Shown here piece after piece: positions 57,231 through 64,000 of a DNA stretch of 64,000 nucleotides. The DNA comes from Anthropogastromicrobium sp050944455 (GTDB lineage Bacteria; Bacillota; Clostridia; Lachnospirales; Lachnospiraceae). The first letter of the stretch is position 1; the number at the start of each line of letters is the position of its first letter. Location: positions 62,001-126,000 of the forward strand of contig JBMNRC010000001.1 of assembly GCA_050944455.1 (NCBI GenBank), given 5' to 3'. A model generated the notes under the pieces. That model did no database searches. It was not told where the DNA came from and was given only the letters and a program-made list of their open reading frames with translations. Both the position numbers and the translations under genes were made by a program.

Positions 57231-57815
57231 TTGCCTACATGGAATTCGAGGGGACTCCGGGGATCCGTCCTGGAAGAGATGATCAACCGGACCATAGAAT
57301 ATTACCGGGCTCACCGGCTGGCCCTGATCCAGAAAATACCCACGCCGATCACGCCGATCGAAATCGACAAGAAAACCAGGCATATAACCCTGGCCTATTT
57401 CGACCAGCGCAGCACCGTCGACTATATCGGCGCCGTGCAGGGCGTCCCGGTGTGTTTTGACGCCAAGGAATCGGCGTCGGATACCTACCCTCTGCAGAAC
57501 ATCCATGCCCACCAGATCGAATTTATGCGGGACATGGAGAGGCAGGGCGGAATCGCTTTTATCCTGCTGTTTTATACCGCGAGGGACGAGGCTTATTACG
57601 TCCCGCTGAGGGATGTGCTGTATTTCTGGAACCGGGCGGCCGAGGGCGGCCGGAAAAGCTTTACCTACGATGAAATTGACCATACCCTCCGCATCCGGGT
57701 GAAAAACGATGTGTACGTGATGTTCCTGGAGCAGCTGCAGATGGACCTTCTTGCGCATTCGGAGGCGGAACAGAAAGCTCCGGAAGCCGGGGAGAACGGC
57801 AATACGGGGAACTAA
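57231..57815 (+). CDS. recU: Holliday junction resolvase RecU
   Basis: A 194-residue resolvase that cuts Holliday junctions in Firmicutes. The start is TTG at 57231, seven bases after CAGGAG, and gives MPTWNSRGLRGSVLEEMINR, the family N-terminus. The PD-(D/E)xK nuclease core includes IQKIPTPITPIEIDKKTRHI, D64 in STVDYIG, and D77-x-K79 in CFDAKES. The last ~20 residues are an extra Glu/Gly/Asn tail. The usual neighbour, a penicillin-binding protein gene, is absent. Confidence 0.93.
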   Translation: MPTWNSRGLRGSVLEEMINRTIEYYRAHRLALIQKIPTPITPIEIDKKTRHITLAYFDQRSTVDYIGAVQGVPVCFDAKESASDTYPLQNIHAHQIEFMRDMERQGGIAFILLFYTARDEAYYVPLRDVLYFWNRAAEGGRKSFTYDEIDHTLRIRVKNDVYVMFLEQLQMDLLAHSEAEQKAPEAGENGNTGN

Positions 57816-57915
57816 TCCGGGAATCCGGGCAGCTTTGGAAGCGGCCCGCCGGACGGCGCGGAGCGGACAGAGCGGCGGGCCGCCGGCAGACAGCGCGCGG
57901 GGCCGGGAACCCCGC

Positions 57916-58009
57916 GCGGCTGAGGAAAAACATAACACGGCCGGTTTGCCTACAGCGCCGGGCGAAGGAAACCCTGCGCGGCGGCTGAGGAAACCGGCAG
58001 ACGGCCGGT
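57916..58009. repeat. Degenerate direct repeat before the his operon, 64-65 nt spacing
   Basis: GCGGCTGAGGAAA occurs at 57916 and 57981, and ACGGCCGGT at 57937 and 58001, so a unit of about 64-65 nt is present twice with many changes. The surrounding gap (57816-58199) is otherwise very GC-rich, with no gene. Confidence 0.6.
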
Positions 58010-58029
58010 GCCCCGGCCGCCGCGCTCAG

Positions 58030-58058
58030 TTGTGCGAAAATTTCATTTGTGGTAAGAT
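58030..58058 (+). promoter_or_regulatory. Possible promoter of the his operon
   Basis: TTGTGC (58030-58035), a 17-base spacer and TAAGAT (58053-58058) preceded by TGG, an extended -10. It lies 142 bases before the hisZ ATG. The leader shows no T-box consensus or run of His codons. Confidence 0.45.
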
Positions 58059-58199
58059 GACCGCGAAAACTGTTGGTTGAGAGAAGCATGCGGGCATGTC
58101 CGGATCCCGCTGGATTTTCAGGGCTTCCGGGATCTTCCGGCGCCCGGGAAACTTTTCGGCGGCAGCCGGCGGCGCTGTCCGCCTGAGGGAGAACTGCAC

Positions 58200-59468
58200 A
58201 TGAAGATAAGCCTTCTGCACACCCCGGAAGGAGTCAGGGACGTCTACGGGGAGGAATATGACCGCAAGCAGGCAGTCAGCGCCAGGATCACGGAGGTCAT
58301 CCGCGGATTCGGCTATTCGGGACTGCAGACTCCGGTCCTCGAATATTTTGATATTTTCAGCGCCGAGCGCGGGTCCGTCGCGTCCAACGAGCTCTTCAAG
58401 CTCTTTGACCGGGACGGAAATACGATGGTGCTCCGGCCGGATATCACGCCCGCCGCGGCCAGATGCATTTCCAAATATTACATGTACGAGGAGCTCCCGG
58501 TGCGCCTGTATTACGAGGGCAGCACCTTTGTCAATTCCCTGAGCCTGCGGGGCAGCCTGAAGGAATCCTCCGTGATCGGGGCTGAGTTCGTCAATGACGC
58601 CTCGGCAGATGCCGACGCGGAAATCATCGCGATGCTGATTTCCTGCCTCCGGGCCGCCGGCCTGACCGATTTTCAGGTTGAGATCGGGCTGGTCGACTAT
58701 TTCAACGGCCTCATGCAGGACGCCAGCCTGTCGGAGGAAAACCAGGCGCGCCTCCGCGAACTGATCGAAAGCAAAAACTTTTTCGGCGTCGAGGAGATGC
58801 TCGCGGGGCTGGACATGGACGACTCCGTCCGGACCGCCCTGAGCAGGATACCGAAGCTTTTCGGCGGAATCGAACAGATCCGGAAGGCCCGGGAACTGAC
58901 AAACAACGCAAGGGCGCTCTCCGCGCTGGACCGCCTGGAAAAACTCTACGCGATCCTCTCCGTGTACGGCCTTGAGAAGTTCGTTTCCTTCGATCTGGGG
59001 ATGCTGGGCAAGTTTAATTACTACACAGGCATTATCTTCAAAGCCTACACCTACGGAACAGGCTCCCCAGTCGCGACGGGAGGGCGCTATGACAACCTGC
59101 TCGCCCAGTTCGGGAAAAAAGCGCCGGCTACCGGCTTCGCCATCTACCTCGACGACTGCCTGACGGCTATGCGCCGCCAGAACATTCCGGTGGACACCGG
59201 CAGGAAAATCAGCCTGATCGTCTACGAACAGAGCTGCTTTGCGGACGCGGTGAGGGAGGCGGAAGAGCGGCGCTCGGCGGGAGCCCGCACGGCGCTGGTC
59301 CGCCGCGATCCCGCGAAGCCTGAGCAGGATTACCAGGCGTACGCCGCGAAATACGGCATGGGAAGCGTGACTTTCATCACTCCCGCCGGAGAGAAAACCT
59401 GCGGGCCGGCGGAGGAGCCGGCGGGCGGACAGCCGGGGAATCCTTCCGGCGGAAAGGAGAACGGCTGA
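58200..59468 (+). CDS. hisZ: ATP phosphoribosyltransferase regulatory subunit HisZ
   Basis: A 422-residue HisRS-like paralogue that has no aminoacylation role but activates the short HisG. The ATG at 58200 follows GAGGGAG; an upstream in-frame extension has no homology. Class II motifs are FGYSGLQTPVLEYFDIFSAE, LRPDITPAAARCISKYYMYE and RLYYEGSTFVNS. The chain includes the GKFNYYTGIIFKAYTYGTGS and ATGGRYDNLLAQFGKKAPAT blocks shared with HisRS. The C-terminus is a Gly/Glu-rich tail. It overlaps hisG by one base. Confidence 0.93.
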   Translation: MKISLLHTPEGVRDVYGEEYDRKQAVSARITEVIRGFGYSGLQTPVLEYFDIFSAERGSVASNELFKLFDRDGNTMVLRPDITPAAARCISKYYMYEELPVRLYYEGSTFVNSLSLRGSLKESSVIGAEFVNDASADADAEIIAMLISCLRAAGLTDFQVEIGLVDYFNGLMQDASLSEENQARLRELIESKNFFGVEEMLAGLDMDDSVRTALSRIPKLFGGIEQIRKARELTNNARALSALDRLEKLYAILSVYGLEKFVSFDLGMLGKFNYYTGIIFKAYTYGTGSPVATGGRYDNLLAQFGKKAPATGFAIYLDDCLTAMRRQNIPVDTGRKISLIVYEQSCFADAVREAEERRSAGARTALVRRDPAKPEQDYQAYAAKYGMGSVTFITPAGEKTCGPAEEPAGGQPGNPSGGKENG

Positions 59469-60151
59469 TGGACACGATTACTTTCGCGCTGGCCAAGGGA
59501 AGGCTGGCAAAAAAGGTGATGCAGATGCTCGAGTACGCCGGCATCTCCTGCGACGGGATGAAGGACGAGAACAGCCGGAAGCTGATCTTCGAGGATCCCG
59601 AAAAACATCTCCGCTTTTTCCTGGCAAAGGCGTCTGATGTGCCGACGTATGTGGAATACGGGGCGGCGGACATCGGCGTGGTCGGCAAAGATACGATCAT
59701 GGAGGAGCAGCGCAACCTCTACGAAGTGATGGACCTCGGCATCGGGAAGTGCCGGATGTGCGTCGCGGGACCCGAATCCGCGAGAAAAGTGCTGCAGAAT
59801 CACGAACTCATCCGTGTCGCGACCAAATATCCGGTGATCGCGAGAGATTATTTTTATAATGTCAAGCACCAGACGGTCGAGCTGATCAAGCTGAACGGGT
59901 CGGTGGAGCTCGCGCCGATCGTCGGGCTGTCCGAGGTGATCGTCGATATCGTCGAGACCGGGACCACCCTGCGGGAGAACGGGCTTACCGTCCTCGAGGA
60001 GATCTGCCCCCTGTCGGCCAGGGTGGTCGTGAACCAGGTCAGCATGAAGATGAAGAACGCCGAGATTGAGGATATTCTGGGCCGGTTCCGCACAGGTCTC
60101 CGCAGAATGGAAGAGGAGGAACGGAAAAAACATGAAAATCACGAAGGTTGA
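59468..60151 (+). CDS. hisG: ATP phosphoribosyltransferase, short form HisG
   Basis: A 227-residue short HisG, first enzyme of histidine synthesis, condensing PRPP and ATP. It reads TFALAKGRLAKKVMQMLEYA, and the PRPP-binding loop is IVDIVETGTTLRENGL. It lacks the C-terminal regulatory domain of the long form, consistent with the adjacent HisZ. The stop overlaps the hisD start region by about 20 bases; hisD begins at 60132. Confidence 0.94.
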   Translation: MDTITFALAKGRLAKKVMQMLEYAGISCDGMKDENSRKLIFEDPEKHLRFFLAKASDVPTYVEYGAADIGVVGKDTIMEEQRNLYEVMDLGIGKCRMCVAGPESARKVLQNHELIRVATKYPVIARDYFYNVKHQTVELIKLNGSVELAPIVGLSEVIVDIVETGTTLRENGLTVLEEICPLSARVVVNQVSMKMKNAEIEDILGRFRTGLRRMEEEERKKHENHEG

Positions 60152-61436
60152 CCGGGCGTCCCTGGCGACGCTGCAGACAGAACTGCTGAAGAGAGATCCG
60201 AACAGCTACAGCAAATACAGTGATACCGTTCACGAGATCGTGGAGGACGTCAAAACACGCGGGGACGACGCCCTCTTTGCCTACACCGCGAAATTCGACC
60301 ACGCCTTCCTCTCCGCAGAATCCGTGCGAATCACGGACGCCGAGATTGAGGAAGCCATGAATGAGGTGGATCCTGAGCTCATCCGCGTGATGAAGCGCTC
60401 GATGGAAAACATCCGCGGCTACCATGAGCGCCAGCTGCAGCAGAGCTGGTTCACCACGAGGGAAGACGGCGTTCTGCTCGGACAGAAGGTGACCCCGCTG
60501 GAGAGCGTGGGCGTTTACGTCCCCGGCGGAAAAGCCGCCTATCCTTCGACCGTGCTGATGAATATTGTGCCGGCGAAAGTGGCCGGCGTTGAGAAAATCG
60601 TGATGGTGACGCCGCCCGGGCGCGACGGCCGGGTGAATCCGGTGACGCTCGCCGCCGCCCATCTCGCCGGGGTTACCGAGGCCTACAAGGTCGGCGGGGC
60701 GCAGGCCATCGCGGCCCTCGCCTTCGGAACCGCGAGCATCCCGAAAGTCGCGAAGATCGTCGGTCCCGGCAACATCTTCGTGGCGCTGGCCAAAAAGGAA
60801 GTTTTCGGTCATGTCAGCATCGACAGCATCGCCGGGCCGAGCGAGATCATGGTGGCCGCGGACGACACGGCGAACCCGAGGTTCGTCGCCGCGGACCTGC
60901 TGTCCCAGGCGGAACACGATGAGCTGGCCTGCGCCATTCTGGTGACGGACAGCGAGGAATTCGCCGGAAAGGTTTCCGGGGAAGTGGACGGCTTCCTCCC
61001 GGAGCTTTCCCGCCGCGAAATCATCTCAAAATCGCTGGAGAATTACGGGAATATCCTGATCGCGTCGGACAAAGACGAGATGTTCGATATCGTCAACGCG
61101 ATCGCTCCGGAGCATCTCGAAATCCAGACAGCCAATCCGCTGGAGGACATGGCGCGCGTGAAAAACGCCGGTGCGATTTTCCTCGGTCCGTACAGCTCCG
61201 AGCCGCTGGGCGACTATTTCGCCGGCCCGAACCATGTGCTGCCGACCAACGGCACAGCAAAGTTTTTCTCGCCGCTCGGCGTGGACGCTTTCATCAAGCG
61301 TTCCAGCGTGATCTACTATTCGAAGGCGGCTCTGGAAGAAGTTCACAGGGATATCGAGAGCTTCGCGGAGAGCGAATCCCTCACGGCACACGCGAACTCG
61401 ATAAAGGTTCGTTTTGACGGGAGCGCTGATCAATGA
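60132..61436 (+). CDS. hisD: Histidinol dehydrogenase
   Basis: A 434-residue Zn-dependent dehydrogenase that catalyses the last two oxidations of histidine synthesis. The ATG at 60132 follows GAGGAACGG inside the end of hisG; the frame also extends further upstream. Signature segments are GVYVPGGKAAYPSTVLMNIV, IVGPGNIFVALAKKEVFGHV, SQAEHDELACAILVTDS, IAPEHLEIQ and FAGPNHVLPTNGTAKF with the catalytic His residues. Confidence 0.95.
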   Translation: MKITKVDRASLATLQTELLKRDPNSYSKYSDTVHEIVEDVKTRGDDALFAYTAKFDHAFLSAESVRITDAEIEEAMNEVDPELIRVMKRSMENIRGYHERQLQQSWFTTREDGVLLGQKVTPLESVGVYVPGGKAAYPSTVLMNIVPAKVAGVEKIVMVTPPGRDGRVNPVTLAAAHLAGVTEAYKVGGAQAIAALAFGTASIPKVAKIVGPGNIFVALAKKEVFGHVSIDSIAGPSEIMVAADDTANPRFVAADLLSQAEHDELACAILVTDSEEFAGKVSGEVDGFLPELSRREIISKSLENYGNILIASDKDEMFDIVNAIAPEHLEIQTANPLEDMARVKNAGAIFLGPYSSEPLGDYFAGPNHVLPTNGTAKFFSPLGVDAFIKRSSVIYYSKAALEEVHRDIESFAESESLTAHANSIKVRFDGSADQ

Positions 61437-62026
61437 TGGACAGAATCGCGGATATCACGAGAAATACCGGAGAGACCCAGATTTCCATGCAGCTGGAGCT
61501 TGACGGAACGGGAATCACAAATATCGACACGGGGATCGGCTTCTTCGACCACATGCTGAACAGTTTTGCCCGCCACGGCCTGTTCAACCTGGATGTGAAA
61601 TGCGAGGGCGACCTCTATGTGGACTGCCACCATACCGTGGAGGACACCGGCATTGTCCTGGGGGACTGCATCCGGGAGGCGGTCGGCGACAAAAAAGCGA
61701 TGAGGCGCTTCGGGGATATCATTCTCCCGATGGACGACGCCCTGGTGCTCTGCGCGCTGGACCTGTCCGGGCGCCCTTACCTCGGGTTTGAGGCGGATTT
61801 CAGGACAGAGCGCGTTGGCGAGTTCGACACGGAGATGGTGCGCGAATTTTTCTACGCCGTGACTTACCGGGCGGGGATGAATCTTCACCTCCGCCAGATC
61901 GCGGGAATCAACAGCCATCACATCATCGAGGCGATGTTCAAGGCGTTCGCGAAAGCCCTGGACCAGGCTGTGCAGACCGATCCGCGCATTGTCGACGTCC
62001 TGTCGACCAAGGGAAGCCTGGAGTGA
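61433..62026 (+). CDS. hisB: Imidazoleglycerol-phosphate dehydratase
   Basis: A 197-residue monofunctional dehydratase. Metal-binding histidine motifs are FFDHMLNSFARHG, DCHHTVEDTGI and INSHHIIEAMFKA. The N-terminal phosphatase domain of enterobacterial HisB is absent, as usual for Firmicutes. It overlaps hisD (ATGA) and hisI (GTGA). Confidence 0.95.
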   Translation: MMDRIADITRNTGETQISMQLELDGTGITNIDTGIGFFDHMLNSFARHGLFNLDVKCEGDLYVDCHHTVEDTGIVLGDCIREAVGDKKAMRRFGDIILPMDDALVLCALDLSGRPYLGFEADFRTERVGEFDTEMVREFFYAVTYRAGMNLHLRQIAGINSHHIIEAMFKAFAKALDQAVQTDPRIVDVLSTKGSLE

Positions 62027-62451
62027 GGCCTGATATGGAGAGAAAAAAACCGGATCCGGCTCTGGTGGTGCATCTGGAGCCGAAGATCCGCTGGGACGAA
62101 CTGAAGAAGGATTCCGCCGGGCTTATCCCGTGCGTGATCCAGGACGCGCGCAACGGCCAGGTGCTGATGGTCGGATGGACGGACCGCGGCGGCTTCGAGG
62201 AAACCCTGCGCACCGGCGTCGTGACCTACTGGAGCCGCAGCCGCGGGGAGCGCTGGCTGAAGGGCGAGACCAGCGGGCACTTCCAGTACGTGCGCTCGGT
62301 GACGGCCGACTGCGACCTGGATACGCTGCTGATTCAGGTGGAGCAGGTCGGGGCGGCATGCCATACGGGCCGCCGCTCGTGCTTTTTCAACTCCGTGCAG
62401 GGCGACGTCCCGTTCGCCGGGGAAGGGGAGAAGCCGGGTGATGATCTTTAA
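62023..62451 (+). CDS. hisI: Phosphoribosyl-AMP cyclohydrolase
   Basis: A 142-residue enzyme opening the purine ring of phosphoribosyl-AMP. The Zn-binding and catalytic region is TADCDLDTLLIQVEQVGAAC with HTGRRSCFF, and VLMVGWTDRGGFEETLRTGV and TYWSRSRGERWLKGETSGHF are conserved. The GTG at 62023 overlaps hisB; an ATG at 62035 is the alternative start. The HisE pyrophosphatase domain is not fused. hisA, hisF, hisH and hisC are not in the window. Confidence 0.93.
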   Translation: MRPDMERKKPDPALVVHLEPKIRWDELKKDSAGLIPCVIQDARNGQVLMVGWTDRGGFEETLRTGVVTYWSRSRGERWLKGETSGHFQYVRSVTADCDLDTLLIQVEQVGAACHTGRRSCFFNSVQGDVPFAGEGEKPGDDL

Positions 62452-62469
62452 GATCATCAGCCATGCCCT

Positions 62470-62555
62470 GCCGTTTTCCCGCAGCTGCGGAAATCATCGG
62501 TTCATGGCGTGAGGGATGCGGAAGGCCGGAGCCGTTTCCCCGCAGCTGCGGAAAT
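62470..62555. repeat. Twin palindrome CCGCAGCTGCGG in a 25-nt direct repeat
   Basis: A 25-base sequence at 62470-62494 recurs at 62531-62555 with one change. Each copy centres on the perfect palindrome CCGCAGCTGCGG, with GTTTYCC and GGAAAT flanks extending the symmetry. The copies are 61 bases apart, in the 136-base gap between hisI and the radical-SAM gene. They could be two regulator sites or a structured spacer. Confidence 0.75.
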
Positions 62556-62587
62556 ATTAACGATTACTGAAAAGTGAGGAGATAGCA

Positions 62588-64000
62588 ATGATTACAGAGC
62601 GGATGCGCACTCCTGCATGGAAATGCGCGCTGCCGGAGGATGTGCTCCGGTCGGTGGAGAAGCCGGCCAGATATCTCGGAAATGAGGTGAACGCGGCGGC
62701 CAAGGATCCGCGGAGCGTGGACATCACCTTTGCGATGTGCTTCCCGGATGTGTACGAGGTCGGCATGTCGCATCTGGGAATCCAGATCCTGTACGACCTG
62801 TTCAACCGGAGAGACGACACTTACTGCGACAGGGTCTACTCGCCCTGGCTGGATCTTGACAAAATCATGCGGGACCGGAAGATCCCGCTTTTTGCGGTGG
62901 AATCGCAGGTGCCGGTAAAAAGCTTCGATTTTCTCGGAATCACGCTGCAGTATGAGATGTGCTATACCAACGTTCTCCAGGTTCTCGACCTTTCCGGGAT
63001 CCCGCTCCGGGCTGAAAACCGGGGACCGGAAGATCCGTTCGTGATCGGCGGCGGTCCCTGCAGCTACAATCCCGAGCCCGTCGCGCCGTTTTTCGATCTC
63101 TTTTACATCGGCGAGGGCGAAACCCGCTACGATGAGCTGCTGGACGCCTTCAAAGCCTGGAAACAGTCTCCGGGGCGCACCAGGCAGGGATTTCTCGAGA
63201 AAGCGGCGGATATCCCGGGAATCTATGTGCCGCAGTTTTATACGGTCCGATATAACCCGGACGGGACCATCCGCTCGTTCACCCCGAACAACCCGCACGC
63301 AAAGGCTGTCATCACAAAGGAGCTGGTGACGGACCTGACGGACGCGGTGTATCCGGAAAAGCCGCTGGTTCCCCATATCCGCGCGGTACAGGACAGGGTT
63401 GTCCTCGAAGTGCAGCGCGGATGCATCCGCGGATGCCGTTTCTGCCAGGCCGGCATGATCTACCGCCCTGTGCGCGAGAGAAGCGCCGCAAAACTGAAGG
63501 AACTGGCGATCGCCATGCTGCAGAGCACCGGGCACGACGAGATCTCGCTGAGTTCCCTCTCCACCAGCGACTATTCGGAGCTTCCGGAACTGATCGATTT
63601 CCTGATCGGTTACTGCAGCGAACATAAAATCAACATTTCGCTTCCGTCGCTGCGCATCGACAGCTTTTCGCTGGATGTGATGAAAAAAGTCCAGGATGTG
63701 AAAAAAAGCAGCCTGACTTTCGCCCCGGAAGGCGGGACGCAGAGAATGCGCGACGCGATCAACAAGGGGCTGACCGAAGAAGAGATCATGGACGGGGCGA
63801 TGCAGGCCTTCCGCGGCGGATGGAACCGCGTGAAGCTGTACTTCATGCTGGGACAGCCGAACGAGACGGAGGAAGATCGGAAGGGCATCCCGCGGCTTGC
63901 CGAGGCGATTGCCGAAAACTATTACCGGATACCGAAAGAAGAGCGGAACGGGAAGTGCCAGATCACGATGAGCACCGCCTTCTTTGTGCCGAAGCCCTTC
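62588..64000 (+). CDS. B12-binding-like radical-SAM protein, TIGR03960 type (3' partial)
   Basis: The first 471 residues of a radical-SAM protein; the frame is open at the window end. The ATG at 62588 follows AGTGAGGAGATAGCA. The N-terminal part resembles a cobalamin-binding-like domain (DITFAMCFPDVYEVGMSHLG and VIGGGPCSYNPEPVAPFFDL). The iron-sulfur cluster cysteines are C279, C283 and C286 in QRGCIRGCRFCQAGMIYRPV. SLPSLRIDSF and LTFAPEGGTQRMRDAINKGL are typical of TIGR03960. In Firmicutes this gene is usually followed by a TIGR03936 protein, rng and the L21/L27 ribosomal protein genes. Molecular function is unknown. Confidence 0.92.
   Translation, partial: MITERMRTPAWKCALPEDVLRSVEKPARYLGNEVNAAAKDPRSVDITFAMCFPDVYEVGMSHLGIQILYDLFNRRDDTYCDRVYSPWLDLDKIMRDRKIPLFAVESQVPVKSFDFLGITLQYEMCYTNVLQVLDLSGIPLRAENRGPEDPFVIGGGPCSYNPEPVAPFFDLFYIGEGETRYDELLDAFKAWKQSPGRTRQGFLEKAADIPGIYVPQFYTVRYNPDGTIRSFTPNNPHAKAVITKELVTDLTDAVYPEKPLVPHIRAVQDRVVLEVQRGCIRGCRFCQAGMIYRPVRERSAAKLKELAIAMLQSTGHDEISLSSLSTSDYSELPELIDFLIGYCSEHKINISLPSLRIDSFSLDVMKKVQDVKKSSLTFAPEGGTQRMRDAINKGLTEEEIMDGAMQAFRGGWNRVKLYFMLGQPNETEEDRKGIPRLAEAIAENYYRIPKEERNGKCQITMSTAFFVPKPF

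Noticed and set aside
58059..58199. Possible T-box or attenuator in the his operon leader
   Set aside because: No T-box consensus, specifier stem, terminator/antiterminator pair or His-codon run could be found.
1..64000. Insertion sequences, prophage genes, integrases, tRNA and rRNA genes
   Set aside because: No transposase, integrase, phage structural gene, tRNA cloverleaf or rRNA sequence was recognised by eye; a short or unusual tRNA could still have been missed without a dedicated search.

Overview
The window is GC-rich, densely packed bacterial chromosome with almost all genes on the + strand. Gene content and order point to a Clostridia-class Firmicute, most probably a high-GC member of Lachnospiraceae or a close relative. 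The supporting blocks are asp23-nusB-xseA-xseB-ispA-dxs-tlyA-nadK-argR-recN, yicC-remA-gmk-rpoZ-rimO-pgsA, ytfI-ytfJ, rpmB / yloU-fakA-recG, rsmD-coaD, and a hisZ-hisG-hisD-hisB-hisI run with the short, HisZ-dependent HisG. Lineage is inferred from families and synteny; no rRNA or tRNA gene was seen.

Layout. 1-3767: flavoproteins, a DUF896 protein, 5-formyl-THF cyclo-ligase and RlmH in one compact run. 3913-6913: a cysteine desulfurase overlapping an unusual exported thioredoxin-thioredoxin-CcdA fusion. 7140-9189 (minus strand): a cytoplasmic GH13 glucosidase and a small unknown protein. 9190-9897: a long gene-poor regulatory region with repeated TGTCAGC boxes and a promoter. 9898-20575: an accessory fucoside-use locus (solute-binding protein, two LplB/YtcP-type permeases, GH29 fucosidase, CutC, a large cytoplasmic transglutaminase-like/thioredoxin-like protein, and L-fucose isomerase behind its own promoter and inverted repeat). 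20915-33806: housekeeping genes ending in RecN, a decayed Spo0A-like gene and glycogen synthase. 34081-35844 (minus strand): an RqcH/NFACT protein whose promoter is exactly mirrored against that of yicC. 35983-51926: core information-processing and envelope genes, including a frameshifted rimO and two unrecognised proteins. 52020-57815: a coiled-coil protein, RNA-modification enzymes and RecU. 58200-62451: histidine biosynthesis. 62588-end: a partial TIGR03960-type radical-SAM protein.

How the genes work together. The fucose locus would import fucosylated oligosaccharides with a shared ATPase encoded elsewhere, cleave fucose in the cytoplasm and isomerise it to fuculose. The kinase and aldolase are not in the window. 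The most unusual member is the two-module transglutaminase-like protein between CutC and FucI.

The sporulation landmarks normally flanking this housekeeping block are missing or damaged. No spoIIIA genes precede asp23, and no spoIVB lies between recN and spo0A. The spo0A-like gene has a frame break and a degenerate receiver, but contains an internal consensus-like promoter, ribosome-binding site and in-frame GTG that could express its DNA-binding domain alone. Several intergenic gaps carry GC-rich direct repeats with spacings of 57-66 nt, and several core proteins carry acidic, low-complexity C-terminal tails.
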